Positions 47,782 to 57,940 of a stretch of 64,000 nucleotides of DNA are shown piece after piece (position 1 is the first letter of the stretch; each line of letters opens with the position of its first letter). Source of the DNA: Chryseobacterium sp. W4I1 (GTDB taxonomy: Bacteria > Bacteroidota > Bacteroidia > Flavobacteriales > Weeksellaceae); assembly GCF_030816115.1 (NCBI RefSeq), contig NZ_JAUSXQ010000001.1, forward strand, positions 2,480,001 to 2,544,000. The letters are read 5' to 3'. The position numbers and the translations under genes were made by a program. The notes under the pieces were generated by a model that saw only the letters and a program-made list of their open reading frames with translations, searched no databases and was not told the origin of the DNA.

Positions 47782-48417
47782 TTAGTTATGATTAAGTTGT
47801 TGTAGTAATTTTTTTGTTTTGAGAGTCAGCTCTTCTTCATTAAAATCTTTTCCGATGAGCGAACTGCCCAGTCCTACTGCTATGGCACCACCATTGAGCC
47901 ATTCCGTGATATCTTTATAATCAGCATGGATTCCTCCGGTTGGCATAAAATTCATTCCCGGAAAAACAGGTTTCACAGATTTGATGTAATTCTTTCCTAA
48001 AGCGTCTGCCGGAAATATTTTAACCAGTCTTAAACCGTTCTGATACGCGATATTGATATCAGAAGGGGTAAAGCAGCCCGGAATCAGCAGGATATTTCTT
48101 TCGAAAGAATATTTCACCAATGCTTCACTGATAACCGGTGTAATGATAAAATCTGCCTTTGCATTGGCAAAATCATCCATTTCCTCTATGTTTTTTACCG
48201 TTCCAATTCCTAACAAAAGACCGGGAAATTCGGTATGGGAAATTGCTTTCAGCCCTGTAAAATTTTCCAATGCCTGATGACCGCGGTTGGTATATTCTAT
48301 CACACGGATTCCTGCTTCGTATAAAGCTTTTATGATATTTTTTGAGACTTCAAACGATTCGTTATAAAACAACGGAACTATTTTCTGGTCTTGTATTTTT
48401 TGTAGTATTTCGTTCAT
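47782..48417 (-). CDS. eda: KDPG aldolase
   Basis: 2-keto-3-deoxy-6-phosphogluconate aldolase, also able to cleave 4-hydroxy-2-oxoglutarate. It has 211 residues. The catalytic E41 (IEYTNRG) and Schiff-base K133 (LVKIFPADALG) match the E. coli enzyme. It makes pyruvate and glyceraldehyde-3-P in the last step of glucuronate breakdown. It overlaps the kdgK stop by 4 bases and abuts the transporter gene. Confidence 0.95.
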   Translation of the reverse strand: MNEILQKIQDQKIVPLFYNESFEVSKNIIKALYEAGIRVIEYTNRGHQALENFTGLKAISHTEFPGLLLGIGTVKNIEEMDDFANAKADFIITPVISEALVKYSFERNILLIPGCFTPSDINIAYQNGLRLVKIFPADALGKNYIKSVKPVFPGMNFMPTGGIHADYKDITEWLNGGAIAVGLGSSLIGKDFNEEELTLKTKKLLQQLNHN

Positions 48418-49427
48418 AATTTTTCGATATTAATGCTTTCATCAATGGTATCTCCCTTTACAAAAAGTTTTTTAAAAGCAACTTTTGTGGCATCCTCCAG
48501 GATCTGCTGTTCAGGATTTCCTTTTAAAATTCCATGAATCAAAGCAGCCATAAAAGAATCACCGCTTCCTACCCTTTCTTCAATTTTGTCTGCATCATAT
48601 TTTTCTGAAATCAAAAGCTGTTCATCAGTAAATAAGGTGGCAAAATAATTGACCTTCTCTCCGTTTGTAAAGCGGAACGTATTGGCAATCTTTTCTACAT
48701 CCGGGAATTGTTTCCTGATTTCCAAAGCTGTTTTTCCGGCCTGTTTCAGAAGGTTTTCATCGTCAAAATTTCCATTAAGCTTATATTCAATGGGAATATC
48801 CAGGAACTGCTCAACAGACCAGATATTTCCCATGAGAACATTCACAAAAGGCATCAGCTCTTTAATTTTATGTGGATTCTGGTTTTGCCAAAGGAATGCT
48901 CTGTAATTCAGGTCGAGAGAAACTGTAATATTTCTGGTTCTGGCTTCTTTCATGAGATGCAGACATTTCCGGAACGCATTGTTACTCAAAGCCGGGGTAA
49001 TCGTACTGATATGCAGCCATTGTACTTCTGAAAATATTTCATCATCACGGAAATTTTCAAAATCCGATTGGGTAAAAACAGACGGAAAACGGTCATACAC
49101 TACAGAAGCATTCTGCATATCTCCATCAGAAGAAAGATAAAATGTTCCTATTCTCCCTTTATTCTTTTCTGCAAGGATTTTTATTCCTTTGTTTTTAAGC
49201 TGAAATTCTAGCTGGTCTCCCACAAAACTCTCCGGTAAAGCTGATAGCAGTTTCACAGCATTCTTCCACTGGGAAAGTGCTGCCGCTACATTGTATTCTG
49301 CTCCGCCAATGTAGATTTTCAGAGACTGCTCATTAAGCCAGTTTCCTTCGGAATCCGGGGCAAAGTGGAGAAGCAGTTCCCCGAAACATAGTATTTTAGC
49401 TGAATCCTGCATGGTATTAGATTTCAA
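48414..49427 (-). CDS. kdgK: 2-keto-3-deoxygluconate kinase (PfkB family)
   Basis: Ribokinase-like kinase of 337 residues making KDPG from KDG. The N-terminal ILCFGELLLHF and GGAEYNVAAAL segments bind sugar, and the C-terminal GSGDSFMAALIHG carries the catalytic Asp and anion hole. It is assigned to KDG by its position between uxaC and eda. It overlaps the end of uxaC by 11 bases. Confidence 0.93.
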   Translation of the reverse strand: MKSNTMQDSAKILCFGELLLHFAPDSEGNWLNEQSLKIYIGGAEYNVAAALSQWKNAVKLLSALPESFVGDQLEFQLKNKGIKILAEKNKGRIGTFYLSSDGDMQNASVVYDRFPSVFTQSDFENFRDDEIFSEVQWLHISTITPALSNNAFRKCLHLMKEARTRNITVSLDLNYRAFLWQNQNPHKIKELMPFVNVLMGNIWSVEQFLDIPIEYKLNGNFDDENLLKQAGKTALEIRKQFPDVEKIANTFRFTNGEKVNYFATLFTDEQLLISEKYDADKIEERVGSGDSFMAALIHGILKGNPEQQILEDATKVAFKKLFVKGDTIDESINIEKL

Positions 49428-50835
49428 AATAATTTTTGGTGTTATAATAACAGATATCCTGAATGATCTTTCCTATCCATTTTTCATCATCGGGAAGAAG
49501 GCCTCTTTCCATCTCATTTCCGAACAGATTGCATAAAAGCCTTCTGAAATAATCGTGTCTTGAGAACGACAGCAGGCTTCGGGAATCGGTAAGCATGCCG
49601 ACAAAATTGCTGATCAGCCCAATATTGGAAAACGTGTTCATCTGTTTTGCCATCCCATCAAGCTGATCGAGAAACCACCAGGCTGCCCCAAATTGTACTT
49701 TAGACTTAATTCCACCTTCATTAAAGTTTCCGGCAAGTGACGCCAGGACCTCGTTGAATGTGGGATTCAGATTATAAATAATGGTTTTAGCGAGTTTTCC
49801 TGCTGTATTCAGTTCATCAAGTAAAATGCTCAACCGCTGTGCATAATATTGTTCCCCGATAGCATCATAACCTGCATTAATTCCGATTTTCATAAGCATT
49901 TCAGAATTGTTATTTCTGGTTGCTCCTACATGAAACTGCTGTACCCAGCCTTTTTCCGCGTACATTTTGCAAAGCTCCTTGAGCAGGTAACCACATAGCG
50001 CTTCCGGATCGGAAAATGATGAAAGATTGCCTTTCAGGAATTCAGAAAACTCTTTTTCCAGAGCAGTATTCCATTTTGTGGTATCAGGAAAATATTCAAA
50101 CCCATGATCGGCGACTTTTGCTCCCGCTTCCACAAAATAATTGATCCTCGACTGAAGTGCATTCAACAGATCAGAGACAGAGGTGATTGACAATCCACAG
50201 ACTTTTTCAAGCTTTTTAATTCCTGAAAGATATTGTTCGGGATTAATCATATTAATATAGGAATCAGGGCGGAAAGCCGGAAGAACAGCTGTTTTAAATC
50301 CACTGCTTTTTAAAGCTTGATGATGAGCCAGATCATCGGCGGGATCATCCGTAGTACATAAGGCTTCTACCTTAAAATTCTGAATAATGGATTGTGGTAA
50401 AAATTCGAATGTCTGCAGACTTTCATTCATCTGATGATATACGGTATCTGCGTTTTTGGGTGATAAATATTCATTGATCCCAAAAGGATTTTTGAGTTCA
50501 AGATGGGTCCAGTGAAATAATGGATTACGAAGTGTATAAGGCACCACTTCCGCCCATTTCATGAATTTTTCGTGGTCTGAAGCTTTTCCGGAAATAAAGT
50601 GTTCATCAATACCAAAGTTTCTCATGGCTCTCCATTTGTAATGGTCACCATCCAGCCAGATAGCCGTTGGAGAACGGAAATTCTGATTGGCAGAAATAAC
50701 ATCCGGCTCAAGGTGATTGTGGTAATCGATCACCGGCATGTTTTTGGCATAACCGAAATACAGATTCTCTGCCTTTGCTGATTCCAGCAGAAACAATTCT
50801 CCGAAAACTTCTTTATTTGTAATGGAATTACTCAT
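49417..50835 (-). CDS. uxaC: Glucuronate isomerase
   Basis: Amidohydrolase-fold isomerase converting D-glucuronate to D-fructuronate (and galacturonate to tagaturonate). It has 472 residues. The metal ligands H39 and H41 lie in VIDYHNHLEPD. It is the first gene of the uxaC-kdgK-eda-transporter group. It is separated from the SDR gene upstream by an intrinsic terminator, so it must have its own promoter or depend on readthrough. No TAnnTTTG box was found in the short gap. Confidence 0.97.
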   Translation of the reverse strand: MSNSITNKEVFGELFLLESAKAENLYFGYAKNMPVIDYHNHLEPDVISANQNFRSPTAIWLDGDHYKWRAMRNFGIDEHFISGKASDHEKFMKWAEVVPYTLRNPLFHWTHLELKNPFGINEYLSPKNADTVYHQMNESLQTFEFLPQSIIQNFKVEALCTTDDPADDLAHHQALKSSGFKTAVLPAFRPDSYINMINPEQYLSGIKKLEKVCGLSITSVSDLLNALQSRINYFVEAGAKVADHGFEYFPDTTKWNTALEKEFSEFLKGNLSSFSDPEALCGYLLKELCKMYAEKGWVQQFHVGATRNNNSEMLMKIGINAGYDAIGEQYYAQRLSILLDELNTAGKLAKTIIYNLNPTFNEVLASLAGNFNEGGIKSKVQFGAAWWFLDQLDGMAKQMNTFSNIGLISNFVGMLTDSRSLLSFSRHDYFRRLLCNLFGNEMERGLLPDDEKWIGKIIQDICYYNTKNYFEI

Positions 50836-50904
50836 TATTTATTGTTAAAATCCTTGATTTTAATTTTCTTTTAAGTGTTCTGATGTATGAAGTCTGCATT
50901 AAAA

Positions 50905-50938
50905 AACAGGGCCAGAATGAAACCATTAAGGCCCTGTT
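50905..50938 (-). terminator. Intrinsic terminator after the SDR gene
   Basis: AACAGGGCC (50905-50913), 16-base loop, GGCCCTGTT (50930-50938). On the minus strand the stem is followed directly by a T-run. It splits the glucuronate pathway genes into two transcripts. Confidence 0.75.
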
Positions 50939-50962
50939 CACTGCATATGAAGAAATTAATTT

Positions 50963-51779
50963 TTATACTCCACTGAACGCGCTGAAACCTCCGTCCACAG
51001 GAATCAGTGCTCCTGTGATGAAACTTGCCGAATCTGAACATAGAAACTGTACTACACCATTCAGTTCTTCTACTTCTCCAAATCTCTGCATGGGTGTTTT
51101 GGCAATTACTTTTTTACTTCTTTCGGTTAAGCTTCCGTCCGGATTCAGGAGAATAGCGCGATTCTGATCACCAATGAAAAATCCCGGTGCAACGGCATTA
51201 ACACGTATTTTGTCTCCGAATTTCAATGCGAGATCAGAGGCCAGCCATTGGGTAAAATTGGTGATCGCCGATTTGGCGGCAGAATATCCGGCCACTCTTG
51301 TAATAGCTGAATAAGCGGCCATGGAAGAAATATTAATAATACTCCCGCTACCCTGCTCAGCCATTACTTTTCCGAAAACATAGCTCGGATAAACAGTTCC
51401 GTTGATATTAAGATCGGTAACCTCATCCCATCCTTTCATATTCATATCAAAAAATGACTGTTCGGGCGCCAAAGTTGCTGAAGAGAATATTTCCTCCGGC
51501 AATGTTAAGCAGAATATCAATTTTGCCATATTTTTCTGTGATTTTCTCTGCAGCGGTTTCAAGGCTTTCAATATTCATCACATTGGCTTCTACGGCAAAT
51601 GCATTACCTCCTAAATCTACAAGCTCTTTTACACGGGAATCCAGTGTTTCCTGGTTTCTTCCCAATGCCACAACTTTTGCTCCGGCCTCTATAAAACTTT
51701 TAGCAAGACTGCCTCCCAAAACGCCTGAAGCCCCTGTGATGACTGCTACTTTGTTTTTAATACTAAACAGGTCTTTCAT
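50963..51779 (-). pseudogene. SDR mannonate oxidoreductase-like gene with a frameshift
   Basis: Short-chain dehydrogenase, probably the NAD(P)-dependent fructuronate/mannonate oxidoreductase replacing classical UxuB. Start 51779 gives the nucleotide-binding TGASGVLGG and LLNIAGGNI, then the frame is lost. The second frame supplies SATLAPEQSFF, the catalytic YSAAKSA (Tyr and Lys) and the normal ending GGFSAFSGV. Removing one base near plus 51482-51485 joins the two into about 271 residues, the family length. The role is inferred from its place beside uxuA and uxaC. It is either a genuine loss of function or a sequence error. Confidence 0.82.
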
Positions 51780-51810
51780 TTACTTTTTACTATTTTATTA
51801 CAAACGCAGA

Positions 51811-52986
51811 TTAATTTTTCTGTAATTCTGACTGAACTGCTGCCATTACTCCTTCGATCTGGCCCAATGCCAGCATTCTTCCTAAAAATGAATAACCGGG
51901 ATTATATCCTTTGTCAACGTCTTCAGTTAAAAGCCTTCCGTGGTCAATTCTCATCGGAAGATCAGGATTTTCCTTTTCGAAAACACGGATCACTTCAATA
52001 AGCTTTCCTCTTCCTCCCAAATGATGAGCCTCGATAAAATCGCCATTCTCAAAGACATTTGTACTTCTCAGGTGAACGAATTTAGTCCGGTGGGCAAATT
52101 TCTGAGCCAGTTGCGGAACATCATTCTGAAGGTTTGCACTTAAAGATCCGGCACAGAACGTTAAACCGTTGTGAGGATTATCAACTGCTTTCAGAAGCCA
52201 GTCAATATCTTCTTCGTTAGTCACTATTCTTGGTAAACCCAGTAAGGAAAACGGTGGATCATCAGGGTGTACGCACATTTGGATATTCCATTTTTCGCAG
52301 ACAGACATTATTTTTCCAAGGAAATATTTGATATTCTCGCGAAGCTGATTTTTATCTATTCCATCATACAAGGCCAGTAAATTTTTGAAAATAGCGACTG
52401 GATTATTATCTCCTTCTTTGATGTTTCCGTTAACAAATCCTTGTGTTTTTACAATGACTGAGTCTATCAGATCATTGTTATCTTTTTCCGTTAAAGTGCT
52501 TTTTAACTCTTCTACCTTTTGAAGAATTTCTGAGGAATAATCATTTTCTGCTCCTTCTCTTTTGAGAATATGAATTTCGAAGTACGCAAACTTGGCTTTG
52601 TCAAAATAAAGTGATGACGAACCGTCTTCCCATTCATGAAAGAGATCGGTTCTTGCCCAGTCGAGGACAGGCATAAAGTTGTAGCACACTGTTGTAATCC
52701 CTGCTTTACCCAGGTTTTCAAGGCTTATGATATAATTTTCTATTAAAGAGTCACGGTCTTCACCTCCGTATTTGATGGCTTCGCTCACGGGAAGACTTTC
52801 CACAACAGACCAGCGAAGTCCGTGACTTTCTATATAATTTTTATAATCAATAATGGCCTCTAAATTCCAGATTTCTCCGTTTGGGATCTCATGCAGTGCA
52901 GAAACAATTCCGTCCACTCCGATCTGACGAAGCGTGTTGAGTTCTATTTTGTCTTTTTTACCAAACCAGCGCCATGTTTTTTCCAT
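51811..52986 (-). CDS. uxuA: Mannonate dehydratase
   Basis: Converts D-mannonate to 2-keto-3-deoxygluconate. It has 391 residues with a xylose isomerase-like barrel. It begins EKTWRWFGKKD and has the metal-binding CVHPDDPPFSLLGLPRIV segment near residue 240, followed by FCAGSLSA and HLRSTNVFENGDF. It lies between susD and the SDR gene, 31 bases ahead of the latter. Confidence 0.96.
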   Translation of the reverse strand: MEKTWRWFGKKDKIELNTLRQIGVDGIVSALHEIPNGEIWNLEAIIDYKNYIESHGLRWSVVESLPVSEAIKYGGEDRDSLIENYIISLENLGKAGITTVCYNFMPVLDWARTDLFHEWEDGSSSLYFDKAKFAYFEIHILKREGAENDYSSEILQKVEELKSTLTEKDNNDLIDSVIVKTQGFVNGNIKEGDNNPVAIFKNLLALYDGIDKNQLRENIKYFLGKIMSVCEKWNIQMCVHPDDPPFSLLGLPRIVTNEEDIDWLLKAVDNPHNGLTFCAGSLSANLQNDVPQLAQKFAHRTKFVHLRSTNVFENGDFIEAHHLGGRGKLIEVIRVFEKENPDLPMRIDHGRLLTEDVDKGYNPGYSFLGRMLALGQIEGVMAAVQSELQKN

Positions 52987-53069
52987 AATCTTTAATTTTA
53001 ATTCAGGTAAACAAAGCAGGTGCTTTCACACCTACTCTGTTGCTGATATGAATGTAGAATAAAATGTAA

Positions 53070-55031
53070 TTAATATCCAGGATTCTGGTATTTTGCTTTA
53101 ATATCTGCCGATACTTCCATAGCATCCAACTGTCCCTGAGGAATAGGTCTGAGATAATGGAAAGGCTGTATCGTTCTTGTTACAGTTTGTGGCGTATGAT
53201 TTCCATAGTTCGCTCCACTAATAGAATATGATGCAGCCTTATCTGTCCAGGTTTGGGTTCTTACCAAATCATACCATCTGTAGCCTTCACCAAAATATTC
53301 TCTGGATCTTTCTGATAAGATGTAATCTACTGTTATAGTTGATGGTGTTGCAGCAATCATAGCAGCACTGTTATCCTGTATCTTTGTTACATTTCCATTA
53401 TTATCCCAACGCCATTTTCCTGCTCTTGCACGGATCACATTAATTAAATCTCTGGCAGATACTGCGCCGGATGCTCCTTTTACAGCTGCTTCTGCTGCAA
53501 TAAAATAGAGCTCGGAAAATTTTGCTGCATAGAAAGGACGTGTATGACTTGGATTCGGATATCCTAAACCATTTCCGTTATCAGTTCTGTAAGGACCAAT
53601 TTTCCAGATCCCCGGATACACAATTCTGCTGATTCCGCTAGGGGCAACCACCCAATCAGCTCTTCCCGGCAATGTGCCGGCACCTATTCCGTTTTGGCCT
53701 GCGTTGGTTGGATATGCCGGGGTTTGGGAGTCATCATTTAAAAAGCTCAGAACCGGAGCATTGGGCTGTATCGGAAGATTATTGGCATTATACAGTGTTC
53801 CTACATTGGTAAGCCCAGTTCCTTCTTTATTCCAGTTACCACGGTATACAGTTGTAAATGTTCCATCATATCTTGAATCATTGGTTTTATCTGCGAATGT
53901 ATTTTTAATGACTTCGATGGTAGGAGCCATTCTCACCCAAGGCCTTCCCAGCGGCTGGAAAGCTGCCCGTTGTACAGAGCTTGCCGGTGTCCATGTTGTT
54001 GGGGAGGTACTGCTTTTAAGATTGGTATAGTTCCAAGTCATCATCCAGGATGCGAAATTATTCGGTGACCATCCATCGCCATAGCTTGCCTGAATTACCC
54101 CTTCGTTGAAATAGGCACTGGTTTCTGTATGATCTGCATACAGCATACATTCACTATTACGATCATTTGATCCTACATTAACGTCATAGTAAGTTGGCTG
54201 CAACGCATAAGGTCCGGGATTATTAATGGCGGCTAAAGCAACGTCATAAGCCTGCTGAAAATACCATTGTGCGTTGTGGCCGTCAGGATCTGTGCGAGGA
54301 GTTTCGGGGTATGTCGGAATGCTGTTAGGATTTTGCAGCCACCATCCATACGTTAAGTAGGCTTTTGCCAAATATAAACGGGCTACATTTTTGGTTACTC
54401 CCCCTTTTGCCCGCGGGTCAGAAGGAAGATTTTCCACAGCTTTAATTAAATCCGGGAAGATTACCTTAGTGTATACTTCCGTAACTGTATTTCTAACTGA
54501 AGTTGTTTTTGGATTGATATTAAAAGCGAGTTCTCCCGATCCCAGATCAAGAGGTACACCTCCATAGGTCTGCACTAACAGGAAATAATAGAACGAGCGG
54601 AAAAATCTTGCTTCGGAAATCAGTGATTCTGCTATACCAGCTCCGGATCCGTTCTGAATAATTCCATTTGCAGTATTAATTGACGGAAATACGGATCCCC
54701 ATACCATACTTGTAGGAAAGGTATTGGAATTGATACTTCCTGCACCCCCTGTCATATCAAGATCTTTAAAATTACCGTCTGCGCTCTGTCCCCATGTGGC
54801 TTCATCTGTACCGGTCATATTAGCATTTAACCAATAACCGTTTCCGTAAAGCAATCTCAACTGTCTGTATAAAGAGGTAACACCTTGTGATATCCCTCTT
54901 TCCGTTGTAAAGTCTTCCGGAGTATAAATCCCTCTTGGTTGTTCATCCAATATCTCATTACAACCTGTAGTTGTAAATGCTACTGAAGCCAGGAATAAAG
55001 CAGCAATGAATTTTTTATTTAGATTGATCAT
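53070..55031 (-). CDS. SusD/RagB-type glycan-binding lipoprotein
   Basis: Outer-membrane surface lipoprotein of 653 residues. It has a lipobox at Cys24 (TTTGCNEILDEQP) and the TPR-rich SusD fold with FYYFLLVQTYGGVPL (about 151-165). The C-terminal EYFGEGYRWYDLVRTQTW motif is characteristic of RagB/SusD. It caps the SusC pore and captures oligosaccharides, here presumably xylan fragments. It starts 12 bases after susC. Confidence 0.96.
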   Translation of the reverse strand: MINLNKKFIAALFLASVAFTTTGCNEILDEQPRGIYTPEDFTTERGISQGVTSLYRQLRLLYGNGYWLNANMTGTDEATWGQSADGNFKDLDMTGGAGSINSNTFPTSMVWGSVFPSINTANGIIQNGSGAGIAESLISEARFFRSFYYFLLVQTYGGVPLDLGSGELAFNINPKTTSVRNTVTEVYTKVIFPDLIKAVENLPSDPRAKGGVTKNVARLYLAKAYLTYGWWLQNPNSIPTYPETPRTDPDGHNAQWYFQQAYDVALAAINNPGPYALQPTYYDVNVGSNDRNSECMLYADHTETSAYFNEGVIQASYGDGWSPNNFASWMMTWNYTNLKSSTSPTTWTPASSVQRAAFQPLGRPWVRMAPTIEVIKNTFADKTNDSRYDGTFTTVYRGNWNKEGTGLTNVGTLYNANNLPIQPNAPVLSFLNDDSQTPAYPTNAGQNGIGAGTLPGRADWVVAPSGISRIVYPGIWKIGPYRTDNGNGLGYPNPSHTRPFYAAKFSELYFIAAEAAVKGASGAVSARDLINVIRARAGKWRWDNNGNVTKIQDNSAAMIAATPSTITVDYILSERSREYFGEGYRWYDLVRTQTWTDKAASYSISGANYGNHTPQTVTRTIQPFHYLRPIPQGQLDAMEVSADIKAKYQNPGY

Positions 55032-55043
55032 GATTTCTGATTT

Positions 55044-57911
55044 TTAAAAGGTTAGATTTAGCCCCATCATATAATTTCTCGTAGATGGATTATTTGTACC
55101 TATAATAAGCTGATTGGCTTTATATGAGTTTACAGCCTGATTTTCATTACCTCTTGAGTTCGGTTCCGGATCCATACCAGAATATCTATAATAAGGAGAA
55201 CCAAATACAAATGGATTCTGTACCGTAACATACAGACGAAGATTACTAACGCCTAAACTGTTCAGGGCGTTTTTATTAAAATTATATCCTACGGTAATCG
55301 TTCTGATTTTCACAAAAGATGCATCAAACAGAGCGAGTGTAGAACCATATTTAGGGTTATCACCACTTAACAATCCACCTGGTTTTGGATATCTTACATC
55401 AGGATTTTCTTCGGTCCAGTAATCTACATCAACATTATTTCCTCTACCTGTTAGTCTGTTAAGGTAGCCAGCGGAACCATAAATAGAACTGATCAGTACG
55501 CCTCCTTTCTGGAAAGCTCCTACAATGCTTAAATCTATATTTTTATAAGCAAGTCTCGTATTAAAACCACCGATGAAATCGGGATTGGTGTTAATAATCT
55601 GTCTATCAGCTTCATTAATTGCTCTCTTTGGTGTACCATCAGCATTGTATTCTCCGGTATATAATACTTTGATCATTCCCGGTGCTGCGCCAACCTGTGG
55701 CTCCAGAATATTCAAATACGGATCTCCCTGCTGCCAGAGGCCCATATATTGATAATCGTACAGGGCATTAATATTATAACCTACAAACCATAAATTGTTT
55801 ACATTTCTATCCATTCCGGATGCAAGCGCTGTAATCTTATTTCTGTTCGCAGATAAATTACCTCCTACTTCCCAGCTGAAGCCATCAGGATTATCAAAGA
55901 TCACTGCATTAAGCGATATCTCTACACCCTTATTCTGAGATGCCCCAACATTCTCGGTAACTGAACCCAATCCACTGGATGCAGGTAAGCCTTTGCTCAG
56001 CAATAATTTTTCAGTATTGGTAACATAATATTCTACAGTACCTGTTATTCTTCTGTTAAGAATCGAAAAATCAACACCGTAATTCCAGGTTTTCGAAAAT
56101 TCCCATCCTAAAGATGCATTAGGCGCTGAACTCACATAATTACCTATCACATTAGTCCCTCCAAAATTATAAGGTGTAGTACTTAAGCTACCGAAGGTTG
56201 TGTATGGAGCAACTGCCTGGTTGGATGTTTGCCCATAACCAGCCCGTAACTTCAGCATATTGATGTATTTCGAATTTCGGAGGAAACTTTCATTGGCGAC
56301 ATTCCAACCTACTGAAATTGCCGGGTAAGTATGCCACTGGTGCCCTTTAGCCAATACTGAAGCTCCGTCTGATCTTACTGTTGCTGTCAACATGTAACGG
56401 TTATCATACTGATACATTGCTCTTCCCATGAAAGACATCAGCCCTCTTCTCCAATATCCCTGGTTGTTAGGATCTATGGTTACTTCACCTTGTGCATGAC
56501 CTAAATTGAAATACTGAAAAGCATCAATAGGCACATCACGTGCAGCAATCAACGAGCTGTTAAATCTTGTCTGCTCAGCTGAATATAAAGCTGTTGCATT
56601 AATTTTATGCTTGCCAAAACTTCTGTCGTAGGTTATCAGGTTTTCCAACACCCATTGTGTAGTCAGAGAATTGCCTATGTTTGCTGAAGATAAAGTAGCT
56701 GGTTGATAATTGAGTGCACCTGTTCCCAGATAATAGCCACTGTTTGAGTTTCTGTAGGTTAATCCAACGTTTAATCTGTATTTAAGCCCTTCAACCCCTG
56801 GAATTTTAATTTCTCCATACAAATTATTATAAGAACTGAAAGCATTCGTTCGGTCTGCATAAGCGTCACCCAGCCCTTCCAGAATTGATCTCGTTTGCAA
56901 AGCGGTTTGGTCAACATTTGCAAATGTCGTTCTTAATCTTGGCGATCCGTCTGCAAGATAGGGACTTACCAATGGGGAATACCCTAAAACAGGTGCTCCG
57001 CTTATTCCATTAAAATCATTCACAGAGAAATTAGAATTCGTTGAAAATCCAACCTTTAACCAGGAATTAATTTCCTGATCCAGAGCTCCTCTAATGGAAA
57101 GTCTTTTATATTTTTGCAATGGTACTACTCCGTCCTGCTGAAAATAGGCAACTCCGAAATTGTATCCTCCTTTTTCTGTTCCTCCTGTAACTGCAACATC
57201 ATGATTCATCATCAATCCTACCCCATAATATTGATCCTGCCAATCTGTATTGGTCCCGTTAATCTCATCCGGACCGTTTGTAAAGAGGCCGGCGTCAGCT
57301 CTTAATTTTTCGAGTTTAGGACCATCCATCATCGGATATTTAGAAAACAGAGTCTGAAATCCGGTATAGGCATTATATGAAAATCTCGCTCTTTGTCCTT
57401 TCCCTCCTCTGTTGGTGGTTATGATGATCACTCCGTTGGCACCACGGGAACCATAAATAGCCGTAGCGGAAGCATCTTTAAGAACATCCAGAGTTTTGAT
57501 ATCTGACGGACTTATATCTCCCAAAGATCCAACGAACGGAATACCGTCTAATACGATCAAAGGATCATTGGATCCCGTTAAAGAACGTTCACCTCTGATA
57601 CGGATCTGCTGTACGGCACCCGGTTTTGTTGAAGTCCTTCCAATATCAACGCCGGGAAGACGGCCCTGAATGGCTTCTGTAATGTTTGCGGAAGGCACTT
57701 CTTTTATGGCATTACCACTTAAAGAAGCAACAGATCCGGTAACAGCTTCTTTTTTCTGCGTACCATATCCGATGACTACAACTTCATCTATTTTATTTTC
57801 TTTAGCTACTGTATCTTTCTTAACCTGTGAATATGCTATACCGGAAGGCAATAAAGTCATTGCAAAAAATAATGCTGCTCTATTGCTTTTATTAAAATAC
57901 AATCGGTTCAT
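55044..57911 (-). CDS. SusC/RagA-type TonB-dependent outer-membrane transporter
   Basis: 22-strand barrel transporter of 955 residues with signal peptide (ending IAYSQ, about residue 29). The TonB box and plug start almost at once (IDEVVVIGYGTQKKEA, 41-56; plug near RIRGERSLTGSNDPLIVLDG). Most SusC proteins have an additional CarboxypepD_reg-like domain of about 80 residues before the plug; here it is absent, so the protein is at the short end of the family. The barrel ends in the aromatic-rich NYMMGLNLTF. It is the only SusC of the locus and is expected to import xylo-oligosaccharides. Confidence 0.95.
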   Translation of the reverse strand: MNRLYFNKSNRAALFFAMTLLPSGIAYSQVKKDTVAKENKIDEVVVIGYGTQKKEAVTGSVASLSGNAIKEVPSANITEAIQGRLPGVDIGRTSTKPGAVQQIRIRGERSLTGSNDPLIVLDGIPFVGSLGDISPSDIKTLDVLKDASATAIYGSRGANGVIIITTNRGGKGQRARFSYNAYTGFQTLFSKYPMMDGPKLEKLRADAGLFTNGPDEINGTNTDWQDQYYGVGLMMNHDVAVTGGTEKGGYNFGVAYFQQDGVVPLQKYKRLSIRGALDQEINSWLKVGFSTNSNFSVNDFNGISGAPVLGYSPLVSPYLADGSPRLRTTFANVDQTALQTRSILEGLGDAYADRTNAFSSYNNLYGEIKIPGVEGLKYRLNVGLTYRNSNSGYYLGTGALNYQPATLSSANIGNSLTTQWVLENLITYDRSFGKHKINATALYSAEQTRFNSSLIAARDVPIDAFQYFNLGHAQGEVTIDPNNQGYWRRGLMSFMGRAMYQYDNRYMLTATVRSDGASVLAKGHQWHTYPAISVGWNVANESFLRNSKYINMLKLRAGYGQTSNQAVAPYTTFGSLSTTPYNFGGTNVIGNYVSSAPNASLGWEFSKTWNYGVDFSILNRRITGTVEYYVTNTEKLLLSKGLPASSGLGSVTENVGASQNKGVEISLNAVIFDNPDGFSWEVGGNLSANRNKITALASGMDRNVNNLWFVGYNINALYDYQYMGLWQQGDPYLNILEPQVGAAPGMIKVLYTGEYNADGTPKRAINEADRQIINTNPDFIGGFNTRLAYKNIDLSIVGAFQKGGVLISSIYGSAGYLNRLTGRGNNVDVDYWTEENPDVRYPKPGGLLSGDNPKYGSTLALFDASFVKIRTITVGYNFNKNALNSLGVSNLRLYVTVQNPFVFGSPYYRYSGMDPEPNSRGNENQAVNSYKANQLIIGTNNPSTRNYMMGLNLTF

Positions 57912-57940
57912 AATTATTATTTTTTAGTATTAGTTATTGA

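Noticed and set aside
53018..53033. AGGTG/CACCT hairpin in the susD-uxuA gap
   Set aside because: Only a 5-bp stem with no following T-run; not enough to call a terminator.
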